From Luteolibacter luteus (GTDB taxonomy: Bacteria; Verrucomicrobiota; Verrucomicrobiia; Verrucomicrobiales; Akkermansiaceae): DNA of 64,000 bases. The stretch spans positions 1,488,001 through 1,552,000 of the forward strand of contig NZ_CP051774.1 of NCBI RefSeq assembly GCF_012913485.1. Direction: 5' to 3'. Of the stretch, positions 42,548-52,259 are shown in pieces; the stretch's first letter is position 1, and each line of letters begins with the position of its first letter. The position numbers and the translations under genes are program-made. The notes beneath the pieces are model-generated. The model saw only the letters and a list, made by a program, of their open reading frames with translations, made no database searches and was not told where the DNA came from.

Positions 42548-45500
42548 CTACTGCGGCGTGCCCCAGCCGCCGCCTCCCGGCGTTTCGATCAAAACCCGTT
42601 CCCCCGCCTGAGCCGCATAGGTTATCGCCCCAGGGAGTTCCTCCTGGCTCCCATCCGGGTGGATGCGCGTCTGCCTTCCGGGAAGACCATCGCTCCCGCC
42701 ATGCATGCCACGAGGCCCGAGGACTCGCCGCTCGGTGAGAAAGGAAACAACGAGCGGCTTGAGGAACTCGACTTCCCGCACCACGCCATCGCCGCCGCGA
42801 TGACACCCCTCACCTCCAGAAGTACGACGAACCTCGTACCGATGAAGGCGCACCGGAAATCGGTATTCCATCACCTCGGGGTCGGTAATCGCCGTATTTG
42901 TCATATGGACATGGCGTCCCGAGGTCCCCGAATGACGGGGACCGGCCCCTGAACCTCCGGCGATGGTCTCGTAGTAGCCAAAGCCTTGGTCACCGAAGAG
43001 GAAGTTATTCATCGTGCCTGGACCATTCGCGGCCAGATCGAGCGCCTCCAGAAGCAGATCGGTGATGCGCTGGCTGGTTTCCACATTCCCTCCCACCACT
43101 GCGGGAGCTCGCGAGGGATCCACACCGAAGTCCGGAGAGAGTAGGCCTGTGGGGATGGAGATCTCGACCTCCTCCAGCAGGCCTTCGTTCAAGGGAACAT
43201 CCTCACCGAGCCACAACCGGAGAACGAAGAGCACCGCGCTGCGGACGATTGCCGGAGTCGCATTGAGATTTCTGGGATGGACCGGGCCCGTGCCTGCGAA
43301 GTCCAGATGCAAGCGGCCACCTTCCGCAACAAGGCGGATCACCAAGGGGGTTCCATCATCGAAAGAAGAGGTGACCGTCTTGTCCAAGGCCAGGCCGCGA
43401 AGGCGGACATTCATCAAAGCCGAGGACCGAGCAAGAATGCCTCTCAGTTCATTCCGAACCATTGCACCCCCATGCTCCGCGGCAAGCCGCTCGATCGCAA
43501 CAACCCCATGCCGCGTGGATGCAAGCTGCGCCTCCAAGTCCGCGAGGTTGTCGCCAATCCGGCGCGAAGGCCATGGCCCATCCCGCAAGAGCTCTTCGAT
43601 TTCGCCCAGCAGAGGCATGCCAGCGCGGACCAACAAGCGCGGCGCGATCACCACGCCCTCCTCCGCTAGCACACGTGCATCCGCGGGCATCGAACCGGGA
43701 GCCTTACCTCCGATCTCGGCGTGATGCGCCCGGTTCGCAACAAAGGCGATGCGCTTTCCTGCCCCATCGAAGACCGGGGCAATGAGCGTGACGTCCGGCA
43801 GGTGCGAACCACCGAAGGCCGGATGATTGCTAATCACGACATCGCCGGGACCGGGATCGATCACTTTCAAGACCTCCCGCACACAGACCCCAAGTGCACC
43901 GAGATGGACGGGGACGTGAGGCGCGCTGGCCACGAGATACCCTTCCGCATCGAGCAAGGCGCAGGAGAAATCGAGGCGCTCCTTCACGTTCGTTGAAAGG
44001 GCGGTGCGTCGGAGCATCTCGCCCATCGCGGTGACGATGCCTTCGAAGCGGCTGCGAAAAAGTCCAGCACGCACTGCAGCCGGAACTCCAGAACCGACGC
44101 CGGCTGTTTTCGATGCTTGCTCCAACAAAAGAGTGCCTCGCGATCCCCTACGGAGCGTCCAGCCCTCCGGAATGAAGCAAGTGGAGAAACGATCCTGAAG
44201 CAGGAGCGGTCCAGCCTGCCCCGACGAACCGAAATCCTCTGGTTCACATGCAGCAATCTTCTCTTCCGCCACGACACGCAAGGCGACCAGTTCGACGGTT
44301 TTCCCGGCGGGCAGCGGATAGCCGTAGAGCTTCTGATACTCCTCCGCAAAACGGGACAGCAAGGGTGCCACGTCATCATGATCCATCACCTCCACGGTGA
44401 GATAGGTATCCTGTCCTGCCAGACGCAGGTCCGCCAACCAGCGAAAATCCGGTTCATGAAGCGATGCTGCGGCATCCGCAGCGAGCGCCGTCCAGATCGC
44501 GGGCAGATCCTTCTCCACCGCACCGAAAGGAAGGAGCATCTGTCTTCCTCGCTGCTCCTGGCGGCGCGCGCGCTCAAGCCCCCAGGCACTAAGCAATCCA
44601 GCATCGGCAGGCACCAGCACGGAACGGACCCCGAGTTTTTCGGCAACTGCGCAGGCATGCTGCGGCCCTGCGCCGCCGAAGGCCAGCAGCGCGAAATCAC
44701 CAGGGTCATTGCCCTCGCGCACACTAACCCCGCGAATGGCTTCCGCCATCGTTTCCACGGCGATGTCGCGCAGGCCTGCAAGCAGCGAAGTCGCCGTTGC
44801 CTCCGTTTCCCCGGCGTCCCACAGCTCCTTTAGAAGTTCTTCCAACCTTCTTTCCGCAGCCACGCGAGCGAGAGGAATGCCCGCCTTGTCCGGATCCATC
44901 AGGCCGAGCAGCAGGTTCACATCGGTAAGCGTGAGCGGACCACCGCGGCCATAGCAGGCGGGACCTGGATCGGCGCCGGCGCTTTCCGGACCGACTTCCA
45001 GCCGGCCATTCCGCCATTGGCAGATCGAACCGCCACCTGCCGCCACCGTCTCGATTCTCAGGGCCGGGGCAAAGACCCTTGCCGGGCCGATCTCCTGCTC
45101 CTGCCGCCACGTGAAGGGACCGTCAATGCGGGAGACATCCGTGCTGGTGCCGCCCATGTCAAAGGTGAGCACCTTGGGAAATCCAGCGGCACGTGCCAGC
45201 TCCGCCGCACCAACCAAGCCTCCTGCAGGACCGGAGAGCAGCGAGTCCTTCGACCGGAAGCGACTGGCCGGCACAAGGCCGCCTGCGCTGGTCATCAGCC
45301 AAGGCTCACCTTCCTCCATCGCACCGCTAATGCGGCGGATAAAGTGCTCCATGATCGGTGCAAGATAGGCATCTGCCACTGCGGTCTCAGCCCGCGGCAA
45401 GAGCCGGATCATGGGCGCTACCTCGGAGGAAAGGCACACATTTTCGAAACCCGCCTCGCGCAGGATCTCACCGACCCTGCGTTCGTGCTCCGGATTCACC

Positions 45501-46189
45501 CAGGAATGCATCAGCGCCACAGCAGCAGTCCGCACGCCGGAGTTCTGGCGGCCTTGTCTCGCAACCTCCAGCAGGGTGGAAGTTTCCAAGGGCTCGATCT
45601 CCTTTCCAGCGGAATCGAGCATCCCCCCACAGGAGCAAACCAAGGATGCCAAGCCGGGACGGTGCGGCTGATCCAAGGATAACAGCAGTTCGCGGCGCTG
45701 ATCTCGAATCTCCAGCAGATCCGCGAAGCCGCTGCTCACCACGAAAAATACCGGGGCACCTTTTCGCTCAAGCAGCGCATTCGTCCCACGGGTAGTGGCC
45801 ACGCGAAAATCCACCGGCGGCAGCGTCCTCGCGGCAGGGGTTCCCGTGAGAATCCGCGCCACCGCCACCGGGGCTTCATCACCGCAGGAGAGCTCCAAAA
45901 TCCCACCAACTACGAGATTCGCCGTATTTCCCGTGAGCTTGAGCAAGCGCGCTCCCTCGCGGCTCGCAAAAACCTCCGCACCGCCCGCCGACCAACCGGC
46001 GAAGGTATCATCCATGGCCACCAAGGCCGAATCGGTGGTCCACCACTCCCCTTCCCTCGCCAGCAGGCGACAGCGCAAGGTACCATCCGAAAGGATCTTG
46101 GCGCGGCGTTCCACGCCGTCCGGCCCGATCGCCCAAGCATCGGTAAAGGTGCCGCCGGTATCCACGCGGATGCGCCATGGGGAATGCAT
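42548..46189 (-). CDS. 5-oxoprolinase, fused hydantoinase A and B domains
   Basis: The 1213-residue protein is a single-chain ATP-dependent 5-oxoprolinase, which opens 5-oxo-L-proline to glutamate. The first half (to about 650) is hydantoinase A: RIRVDTGGTFTDAWAIGPDG, then VATTRGTNALLERKGAPVFF, LTFDMGGTSTDVSRIDGPFT and GSICQWRNGRLEVGPESAGA. The second half is hydantoinase B (SNHPAFGGSHLPDVTLIAPV, RAHHAEIGGKAPGSMPADAR). The C-terminal GGEGCHRGGDGVVREVEFL and the final GGGGWGTPQ are typical. Bacteria often keep the two halves separate; here they are fused, as in eukaryotic OPLAH. The start at 46189 is chosen because DTGGTFTD follows directly. It lies 43 bp downstream of the sulfatase gene. Confidence 0.93.
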   Translation of the reverse strand: MHSPWRIRVDTGGTFTDAWAIGPDGVERRAKILSDGTLRCRLLAREGEWWTTDSALVAMDDTFAGWSAGGAEVFASREGARLLKLTGNTANLVVGGILELSCGDEAPVAVARILTGTPAARTLPPVDFRVATTRGTNALLERKGAPVFFVVSSGFADLLEIRDQRRELLLSLDQPHRPGLASLVCSCGGMLDSAGKEIEPLETSTLLEVARQGRQNSGVRTAAVALMHSWVNPEHERRVGEILREAGFENVCLSSEVAPMIRLLPRAETAVADAYLAPIMEHFIRRISGAMEEGEPWLMTSAGGLVPASRFRSKDSLLSGPAGGLVGAAELARAAGFPKVLTFDMGGTSTDVSRIDGPFTWRQEQEIGPARVFAPALRIETVAAGGGSICQWRNGRLEVGPESAGADPGPACYGRGGPLTLTDVNLLLGLMDPDKAGIPLARVAAERRLEELLKELWDAGETEATATSLLAGLRDIAVETMAEAIRGVSVREGNDPGDFALLAFGGAGPQHACAVAEKLGVRSVLVPADAGLLSAWGLERARRQEQRGRQMLLPFGAVEKDLPAIWTALAADAAASLHEPDFRWLADLRLAGQDTYLTVEVMDHDDVAPLLSRFAEEYQKLYGYPLPAGKTVELVALRVVAEEKIAACEPEDFGSSGQAGPLLLQDRFSTCFIPEGWTLRRGSRGTLLLEQASKTAGVGSGVPAAVRAGLFRSRFEGIVTAMGEMLRRTALSTNVKERLDFSCALLDAEGYLVASAPHVPVHLGALGVCVREVLKVIDPGPGDVVISNHPAFGGSHLPDVTLIAPVFDGAGKRIAFVANRAHHAEIGGKAPGSMPADARVLAEEGVVIAPRLLVRAGMPLLGEIEELLRDGPWPSRRIGDNLADLEAQLASTRHGVVAIERLAAEHGGAMVRNELRGILARSSALMNVRLRGLALDKTVTSSFDDGTPLVIRLVAEGGRLHLDFAGTGPVHPRNLNATPAIVRSAVLFVLRLWLGEDVPLNEGLLEEVEISIPTGLLSPDFGVDPSRAPAVVGGNVETSQRITDLLLEALDLAANGPGTMNNFLFGDQGFGYYETIAGGSGAGPRHSGTSGRHVHMTNTAITDPEVMEYRFPVRLHRYEVRRTSGGEGCHRGGDGVVREVEFLKPLVVSFLTERRVLGPRGMHGGSDGLPGRQTRIHPDGSQEELPGAITYAAQAGERVLIETPGGGGWGTPQ

Positions 46190-46232
46190 GGCGCGAGTGG
46201 AAACGGAAGCTGCCCGACCGTGAAGCGCGGAA

Positions 46233-47714
46233 TCACTTCCTGCCACGGATCTCCTCAAGCCGCGAGGCGAGTTCCTTCAGCTTCTCCGGATTCTCCTTTG
46301 CCACGTTGCTCTTCTCCCCGGGATCCTTTGATAAATCGTAGAGCTGCCCCTGCGGGTCGTTGCCCAGTTCCGTATTCGTAGCCTGGGCCTTCTTTGGCCC
46401 CTTGCCCGGCGGGATGAACTTCCAATCGCCCATGCGGATCGCCACTTGTCCCGCGTGTTCCAAGATGTGATCCCGGCCTTTCCTGGAGCTATCCACCATG
46501 GCCTCGCTCATGTCCTGGCTATCGACGAATCCTTCCTCCACATCGGCGAAAGCCGCGAAGCTCCGCGGGAAATCCACCTGGCTGATCATCGCCTCACTCG
46601 TTTGTCCCGGCTTCACCCTCGCAGGCCAGCGCAGCATCGTCGGCACGCGAGTACCACCTTCGAAGCTGCTATACTTTCCACCTCGGAACGGCCCGGCGGG
46701 CTTGTGTTCGCCCAGCTTCTGCACGGCCTGGTCCTTGTAGCCGTCATCGATCACGGGGCCATTGTCGCTAGAGAAGATTACGATCGTGTCCTCCGCGAGC
46801 TTGAGTTCATCGAGAACCTTCAGCACTTCACCCACTTGCCAATCGGCTTCCACGATTGCATCACCTCGCGGCCCCATGTCGGTCTTTCCCACGAAGCGAG
46901 GATTCGGCACCCGCGGGACGTGGACATCGTGGAGGGCATAGTAGAGGAAGAAGGGGTCGTCCTTTGATTCGCGGATGAACCGCACGGCCTGACTCGCAAA
47001 GTCATCGGCCATGTTCTCATCCTTCCACAGGGCTTTGGAGCCGCCCTTCATGTAGCCGATGCGACCGATGCCATTGATCACTGCCATGTTGTGCCCATGG
47101 CTCCAATCCATCACCAGTTCCGCGCGGTGGCTGACACCGGTCGGCAGACCTTCGAAGGGAGTCTTGTAGGAGACCTCGATGGGATCAGCCGGATCGAGAT
47201 TCACCACCTTGCCATTCTCCACATACACACAAGGCACGCGGTCGCCGGTGGCAGCCATGATGTAGGAGAAATCGAAGCCGATGTCATTCGGCGAGGGCTT
47301 GATCTCCTTGTTCCAATCCACGCCTTCCGCGCCGCCCAGACCGAGGTGCCACTTTCCCACCACGCCGCTGCGGTAGCCCGCTTTCTTCAGGACCTTCGGT
47401 ATCGTCGCGTCGTCGGGCTTGATGATCATCGCGGCATCGCCCGGAAGAATGCCCGTCCCTTGCTGGCGCCAAGCATACTTGCCGGTGAGCATGGAAAAGC
47501 GGGAGGGAGTGCAGGTCGCCGAGGTCGCGTAACCCGCACGGAAATTGATCCCCTCTTTCGCGATGCGATCAATGTTGGGAGTCTGCACTGCCGTCGCACC
47601 ATTGCAGGACACGTCGCCGAAGCCCAAGTCATCGGCATAAATCAAAACGATGTTCGGCTTCCCGGCGGCGAACAGAGCGGTCGGAAGCAAGGCGAGGAAC
47701 AAGGCAGGTTTCAT
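46233..47714 (-). CDS. Secreted sulfatase (arylsulfatase family)
   Basis: The 493-residue product has a signal peptide (MKPALFLALLPTALFAAGKP). KPNIVLIYADDLGFGDVSCN gives the first metal-binding Asp pair. The sulfatase signature is ATCTPSRFSMLTGKY, with Cys68 the residue converted to formylglycine. KWHLGLGGAEGVDWN and IVIFSSDNGPVIDDGY supply further catalytic and calcium-binding residues. It removes sulfate from organic sulfates, probably sulfated glycans, outside the cytoplasm. Such enzymes are abundant in Verrucomicrobiota. A formylglycine-generating enzyme gene is not nearby. The start at 47714 is preferred because it begins the signal peptide. Confidence 0.93.
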   Translation of the reverse strand: MKPALFLALLPTALFAAGKPNIVLIYADDLGFGDVSCNGATAVQTPNIDRIAKEGINFRAGYATSATCTPSRFSMLTGKYAWRQQGTGILPGDAAMIIKPDDATIPKVLKKAGYRSGVVGKWHLGLGGAEGVDWNKEIKPSPNDIGFDFSYIMAATGDRVPCVYVENGKVVNLDPADPIEVSYKTPFEGLPTGVSHRAELVMDWSHGHNMAVINGIGRIGYMKGGSKALWKDENMADDFASQAVRFIRESKDDPFFLYYALHDVHVPRVPNPRFVGKTDMGPRGDAIVEADWQVGEVLKVLDELKLAEDTIVIFSSDNGPVIDDGYKDQAVQKLGEHKPAGPFRGGKYSSFEGGTRVPTMLRWPARVKPGQTSEAMISQVDFPRSFAAFADVEEGFVDSQDMSEAMVDSSRKGRDHILEHAGQVAIRMGDWKFIPPGKGPKKAQATNTELGNDPQGQLYDLSKDPGEKSNVAKENPEKLKELASRLEEIRGRK

Positions 47715-47783
47715 GAGCCCGACAATACGCACAAGAGCGCAGAAACCGTCAAATAAACGGTTCCATTTCGCCAGATCCCGCAT

Positions 47784-48542
47784 TCAATCCCACCAACCGC
47801 AGGTCTTGTCCTGCTCCGCGCAGCAAACCTCAATTTCAGCGAAGCTCGCACGCACCGTGGCCGCCGCGGTGACCGGACAATTGCAGTCCCGGCTCAGGTG
47901 GCCCAGCACCACGCGCCGCAGCCCGGATGGCGCTAACTCCGCGATCAAGGCCGCGGTCTGGGCATTCGAAAGATGGCCATGGCGTGAGGAAATGCGCTGT
48001 TTGGTAGACCAAGGGCGTTTCATGTCCGCCTCCAGAAGGGCGTCGTCGTAGTTCGCCTCGACAAAGAGGGCACTCACACCACGCAGGCGATCAAGGATCA
48101 GCTTGGTAACATGCCCCGTATCGCTAAGCAGGCCGAAGGACCGCTCCTCATGGCGGAAAACAAATCCCACCGGCTCGACGGCATCGTGCGGCACTGCAAA
48201 GGATTGCACGGAGAGTCCGTTAAGCTGAAATCCCGCCCCGGATTCGAAAATCTTCCATGAGGCGGTGTCGACACCGCTGTCCCGCACGATCCGGGCGGTG
48301 GAAGGCGTGGCGTAAACCGGTGCGGGGAGCGCTTTCATCAATACCCGCAGGCCCCGCACGTGGTCGCCGTGCTCATGGGTGAGCAGGACGCCGTGGAGCG
48401 AAGCGGGATCGACCCCGCTGGCCTTCATCCGGTCCACAAGCTGCTTTGCGGAAAGCCCGGCATCGACGAGCAGGCGGATACCACCGGCCTCGACGACCGC
48501 TGCATTTCCTCCGCTTCCGCTACCCAGCACGATGAACCGCAT
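47784..48542 (-). CDS. MBL-fold metallo-hydrolase (YycJ/WalJ-like)
   Basis: The 252-residue product has the metallo-beta-lactamase fold. RFIVLGSGSGGNAAVVEAGG is the usual YycJ-type beginning. LLTHEHGDHVRGLRVLMKAL holds the HxHxDH metal motif, SDTGHVTKLILDRLRGVSAL the next Asp, and RHGHLSNAQTAALIA with VVLGHLSRDCN the further His ligands. Family members are nuclease- or esterase-like; YycJ is linked to cell-wall and DNA repair control. The start at 48542 is the ATG that opens the first strand. Divergent from the AsmA-like gene, across a repeat-rich region. Confidence 0.88.
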   Translation of the reverse strand: MRFIVLGSGSGGNAAVVEAGGIRLLVDAGLSAKQLVDRMKASGVDPASLHGVLLTHEHGDHVRGLRVLMKALPAPVYATPSTARIVRDSGVDTASWKIFESGAGFQLNGLSVQSFAVPHDAVEPVGFVFRHEERSFGLLSDTGHVTKLILDRLRGVSALFVEANYDDALLEADMKRPWSTKQRISSRHGHLSNAQTAALIAELAPSGLRRVVLGHLSRDCNCPVTAAATVRASFAEIEVCCAEQDKTCGWWD

Positions 48543-48543
48543 C

Positions 48544-48660
48544 AGGAAGGCAGGTAGCAAGGACCGGGTAGCAGGTAGCAAGTAGAAATTTCCGCGTTCG
48601 CTAAAACCCCTTGCTGCTACATCCCTTACCCTAGCCACTTGCTACTTCCTGCCTGCTGCT
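48544..48660. repeat. Long imperfect inverted repeat with GTAGCAAG units
   Basis: The left arm (48544-48585) repeats AGGTAGCAAG and GGTAGCAAGTAG. The right arm (48611-48660) holds TTGCTGCTAC and CTTGCTACTTCCTGCC, the approximate complement. Arms of about 40 bp surround a 25-bp centre in the divergent gap between the metallo-hydrolase and AsmA-like genes. This looks like a small dispersed palindromic element; the two genes' promoters must lie in or around it. Confidence 0.5.
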
Positions 48661-48676
48661 CCATCCTCTGCACCGC

Positions 48677-51178
48677 GTGAGACACATCCGCATTATCCAC
48701 AAGCTGAGAACACTGGTGGCGCTGCTGGTGTTCGCGGCTGTGGTGTCCGCCGTCGGTGGGCTGTGGTGGGCAAACCGCACCGGACTCCCCGATTCATGGC
48801 GCGCAAAGATCGAGCAGGGGCTTGCCGCAAAGGGAATCCACGCGGATATCGGAAAGCTCCGCTATTGGCCGCTCCAAGGCATCGAGGCGGATGAAGTGCG
48901 CATCTTCGCCGATGAGACGCGCCAAAGAGTCATCGCCCGGGCCAACGAGGTCATTGTGGGCGTGGACCGCACCAAACTGGCACGAGGAGACGTCCGCGTG
49001 GAACGCTTGGAACTCCAGGGCGGCTCGCTGACTCTCCCTGTCGATCCCGAAGATCCCAACTCCAAGGTGCTGGAGGTGAAGAACGCGAGCGGCCGCGTCC
49101 TGATGCCGAGAGGCCGCCGCTTGGAAATCCTGAATGCCCGCGGCGACATCAGCGGAATCCGCCTGGAATTCGAGGCTTTGCTGATGGGCTACCGGCAGCG
49201 CCTTTCGGTGAAGGACATGGATACCGAGCAAGCCCAGCTTTACCGGAGGATGCTACTTTCCCGCGTGATCGGCATGCTGGAGCCGTGGAGCTTCGATCCA
49301 GAAAAGCCCCCGGTCATCCGTATCCGGGTGGAGGGCGATTTGGACGACCCTCGATCCGTCCGCGCCGATCTTTCGCTGAAAAGCGACCGCATGGAGCACG
49401 GCGGCATTGCACTCGGCCGCGTGGAAGCCGCCGGGGAAATGCGGGGGCGGTTGCTGGTGCTGGAGTCCCTGAAGGTGGAGGACGGTGGCGGAGCCCTGAA
49501 CGGGCGCATGGAGTACGATCTCGCAACCCGCACCGGACGCTTCGATGCGAAGTCCAATCTCGAACTGCCGTCCCTGCTGCGTGAAATCAATGCCGCGGGC
49601 GTTTTGGAAAAGGTAAGCTTCCAATCACGGCCTCAACTCGATGCGAACGGCACGTTCGAATGGCCTGAAGGATCACCGCCAAGCTTCCACATCATCGGCC
49701 ACCTCGCCGCGAACGACGTCCGCTTCGCGGAGCACTCCGCATCCCGTGTGGAGAGCGATATTTCCTGGGATGGAAAGCGCCTCTATCTGGACAATATCAA
49801 AGCGACCCGTCCGGATGGGAAGTTGGAGGCACGATTAATGATCGAGCCCGAGCAAGTCCGCTACGAGGCCTCCACGAATCTGCGCGCGAGCGTGTGGAAG
49901 GGACTTTTCGACAATCATGTGCTGGGAAAGGTTCTCTCCGATTTCACCGAGAACAAGAACCCCACTGTCTCGGGTCATGTCGAAGGCCGCTTTAGCCGGA
50001 CCGACAAACACGATTGGTCGACCGTCGGTGAAGTGAGGGCGACCAACATGAGCTACAAGGGCACACCTTTCCTGTGGGCTCAGACCAAAATGACGCTCAA
50101 TCACGACTTCCTCGATTTTCATGACGGCTCGGTGGAATTCGACTACTCCGACTACGCGATGAGGAAGGCTCATGGCGGGCCGATGAGCGGCAAGGCCTCG
50201 GCTGGCAGCGTGCGTTGGGAACCGGGCCGGAGTTGCCTGGTGTTCGAGGACATCGAAGGCACCATCTGGCCTGCGCCGGTGCTGCGGATGTTCCTCCCGA
50301 AAGTCGCGGATCACCTCGAGCAGTACCGCTTTCATCGACCTCCGAAGCTGAGCGCCAGCGGCGAGATCGGGCTGATGGAAAGGGGCGAGCAGAAGACCGA
50401 TTTCCGCGTCAAGGGAGCCACACCCGGAAACGTCTCCTACGAGTTCGCCAATACCGACCTGCTACTCTCGGATCTCGAGGTGAACGTGCGGATCCTGCCG
50501 GGCCACACCGAGGTAAATGATCTCTCTTTCAACCTCTACGAGGGTCTGGTGCGCGGCCGCTTCGATGTCCGCTACGCCGACGACTTGGTAAAGGGCGAGC
50601 TCGATTGGACGCGGCTGAGCCTCCCGGCAATCTCGAAGGACTGCGGATTCGACAAAAAAGCAAAGGGCTACGTGACGGGCCGCATGGACATCGAGCAGCG
50701 CGGCAAGGGTAGCGGCGGACTCAGCGGCGATGGATTGATCGCGCTAGAGGAAGGGGAGCTTTTCTCCGTGCCGATCTTCGGCCCTCTCTCGCCGGTGCTT
50801 TCCGCGGTTCTCGCCAACAAGAAGGCCGGCTTTCAGGAAGCACAGGAAGCCTTCTGCACCTACCACATGAAAGAGGGGGTCCTCCGGACCACCGATTTCC
50901 AAACTAGCACCCCCTCCCTGGTTTTCACCGGCGACGCGGTGGCCGACCTGAATCGCAAGACGCTGGACATGACAATCCGGATGAACGCGCGCGGATTGCT
51001 CGGCGTAATCACCCTGCCCTTGAAGCCCTTTTACGGACTTTTCCAATTCCGCGGAACCGGGCCGCTGCGCGAGCCGAAATGGGACAACGTGATGTTCACA
51101 TCACCGCCGGAAAGCGAGCATGAGACATTGCTCGCACCGCCGAAAGCCCGTATCGCGCGGCCCCTTGGCAGACCGTGA
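48677..51178 (+). CDS. AsmA/TamB-like envelope protein
   Basis: The 833-residue product starts at GTG 48677 and has one N-terminal membrane helix (residues about 11-32, LRTLVALLVFAAVVSAVGGL). The rest is periplasmic and beta-rich. Repeated strands such as IHADIGKLRYWPLQGIEADE and VRVERLELQGGSLTLPVDPE, and the late VFTGDAVADLNRKTLDMTIR with VITLPLKPFYGLFQFRGTGP, fit the AsmA family, whose members help move phospholipids or assemble the outer membrane. No close partner genes; it stands before the YqjD-type set at 51327. The family call is by pattern. Confidence 0.75.
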   Translation: MRHIRIIHKLRTLVALLVFAAVVSAVGGLWWANRTGLPDSWRAKIEQGLAAKGIHADIGKLRYWPLQGIEADEVRIFADETRQRVIARANEVIVGVDRTKLARGDVRVERLELQGGSLTLPVDPEDPNSKVLEVKNASGRVLMPRGRRLEILNARGDISGIRLEFEALLMGYRQRLSVKDMDTEQAQLYRRMLLSRVIGMLEPWSFDPEKPPVIRIRVEGDLDDPRSVRADLSLKSDRMEHGGIALGRVEAAGEMRGRLLVLESLKVEDGGGALNGRMEYDLATRTGRFDAKSNLELPSLLREINAAGVLEKVSFQSRPQLDANGTFEWPEGSPPSFHIIGHLAANDVRFAEHSASRVESDISWDGKRLYLDNIKATRPDGKLEARLMIEPEQVRYEASTNLRASVWKGLFDNHVLGKVLSDFTENKNPTVSGHVEGRFSRTDKHDWSTVGEVRATNMSYKGTPFLWAQTKMTLNHDFLDFHDGSVEFDYSDYAMRKAHGGPMSGKASAGSVRWEPGRSCLVFEDIEGTIWPAPVLRMFLPKVADHLEQYRFHRPPKLSASGEIGLMERGEQKTDFRVKGATPGNVSYEFANTDLLLSDLEVNVRILPGHTEVNDLSFNLYEGLVRGRFDVRYADDLVKGELDWTRLSLPAISKDCGFDKKAKGYVTGRMDIEQRGKGSGGLSGDGLIALEEGELFSVPIFGPLSPVLSAVLANKKAGFQEAQEAFCTYHMKEGVLRTTDFQTSTPSLVFTGDAVADLNRKTLDMTIRMNARGLLGVITLPLKPFYGLFQFRGTGPLREPKWDNVMFTSPPESEHETLLAPPKARIARPLGRP

Positions 51179-51326
51179 TTCCGCGGACAATCCAGCTGCC
51201 GGGAGGAGCCTCTGCTAGTGATTTCTCCCACCAGATCCTTCCTTGCGCGCCCCCCACATCCGTGCCAGCGTTTTGGCAGGACCGACACAAGGGTTCAAGG
51301 ATCACATTTCAACCATTCCAAACGTC

Positions 51327-51791
51327 ATGTCAGACACTTTTGCTACCAACGCAGGTTCCCTGGATCCGGATGCCAGCTTCTCCAAGTCGCCTTCCGTGGG
51401 ACAGGCTGCCAATGACCTCCGCGCCGCCGCCGGTGAGAAGGCCAAGGAAGTGGCCAATCACGCCAAGGACCTCGCCCACCAGGCAGGCGATCAGGCCAAG
51501 GCGCTGAAGGAAAAGGCCACCGAGCAGGTGCAGCATTTCCGCGAAGTCGCCACGGAGAAGGCCCAAGCTTTCAAGAGCGCCGCTACCGAGAAAGCGGAAA
51601 CGCTCAAGGTCGCCGCGGGCGAGAAAGCCCAGCAGATCCGCCACGCTGCCGACGAGCAGTGGGAGGTCACCCGCGCGAAGGCCAAGGAAATCCACATCAC
51701 GACCGAAGATTACATCCGTCAGCACCCGACCCGCTGCGTCATCGGTGCGCTCGGCCTCGGCTTCGTCATCGGCCTCATCGCACGCCGCTGA
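51327..51791 (+). CDS. DUF883/YqjD-like membrane-anchored protein
   Basis: The 154-residue product has an amphipathic, Ala/Lys/Glu-rich coiled coil (residues about 25-120, for example AGEKAKEVANHAKDLAHQAG and TEKAQAFKSAATEKAETLKV) and a C-terminal membrane segment RCVIGALGLGFVIGLIARR. The final G-x-G-F-x-x-G-x-x-x-x-R-R matches ElaB/YqjD/DUF883 proteins, which anchor ribosomes to the inner membrane in stationary phase in E. coli. The next two genes are YqjE-like and YqjK-like, the same order as in E. coli. The start at 51327 is the ATG that begins the coding-like region. Confidence 0.8.
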   Translation: MSDTFATNAGSLDPDASFSKSPSVGQAANDLRAAAGEKAKEVANHAKDLAHQAGDQAKALKEKATEQVQHFREVATEKAQAFKSAATEKAETLKVAAGEKAQQIRHAADEQWEVTRAKAKEIHITTEDYIRQHPTRCVIGALGLGFVIGLIARR

Positions 51792-51863
51792 GAAGCTTCC
51801 TGAACAGCCTTCGCCCATGATGCGTGCCGGTGGCAAAGGCACGCACATGGGCAATTTGGTATC

Positions 51864-52259
51864 ATGACCGAAGATCTGGACACGGACAGGCACGAATCCT
51901 CCCTGCGGGCCTCCGCCGTGGAATTTGTTTCCGCGCGCTTGGAACTCCTCTCGATGGAGGCTCAGGACGCTGGAAAGGCCGCCGCAAAGAAAGGAGCATT
52001 GGTCGGCCTGATCGTCGGCTGCGCGATGATCGCGTGGATGGCGCTGGTGGCCGGCCTGATCGGCTGGATCGCCACAGCCGGTGACGGGGTGAGATGGCAT
52101 TTCGTCGCCATCGGGGCCGCCATTTTTCATCTTTTGCTCGCGGGCATCGCCGCCGCCGTGCTGCGCCGACCCTCCGCAGCCTCTTTTCCGCTCACAAAAT
52201 CCGAACTACTTAAGGATCGCGAATGGCTTCTCAATCTCAAGGACAGGCCGAAGCACTGA
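51864..52259 (+). CDS. Phage holin family / YqjE-like membrane protein
   Basis: The 131-residue product has a short cytoplasmic N-terminus with ASAVEFVSARLELLSMEAQD and two membrane helices (residues about 50-72, LVGLIVGCAMIAWMALVAGL, and about 80-105, RWHFVAIGAAIFHLLLAGIA). This is the DUF1469/YqjE layout. It follows the YqjD-like gene by 72 bp and overlaps the next gene by 37 bp, so the three are one unit. Despite the family label holin, it is a normal membrane protein here. Confidence 0.75.
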   Translation: MTEDLDTDRHESSLRASAVEFVSARLELLSMEAQDAGKAAAKKGALVGLIVGCAMIAWMALVAGLIGWIATAGDGVRWHFVAIGAAIFHLLLAGIAAAVLRRPSAASFPLTKSELLKDREWLLNLKDRPKH

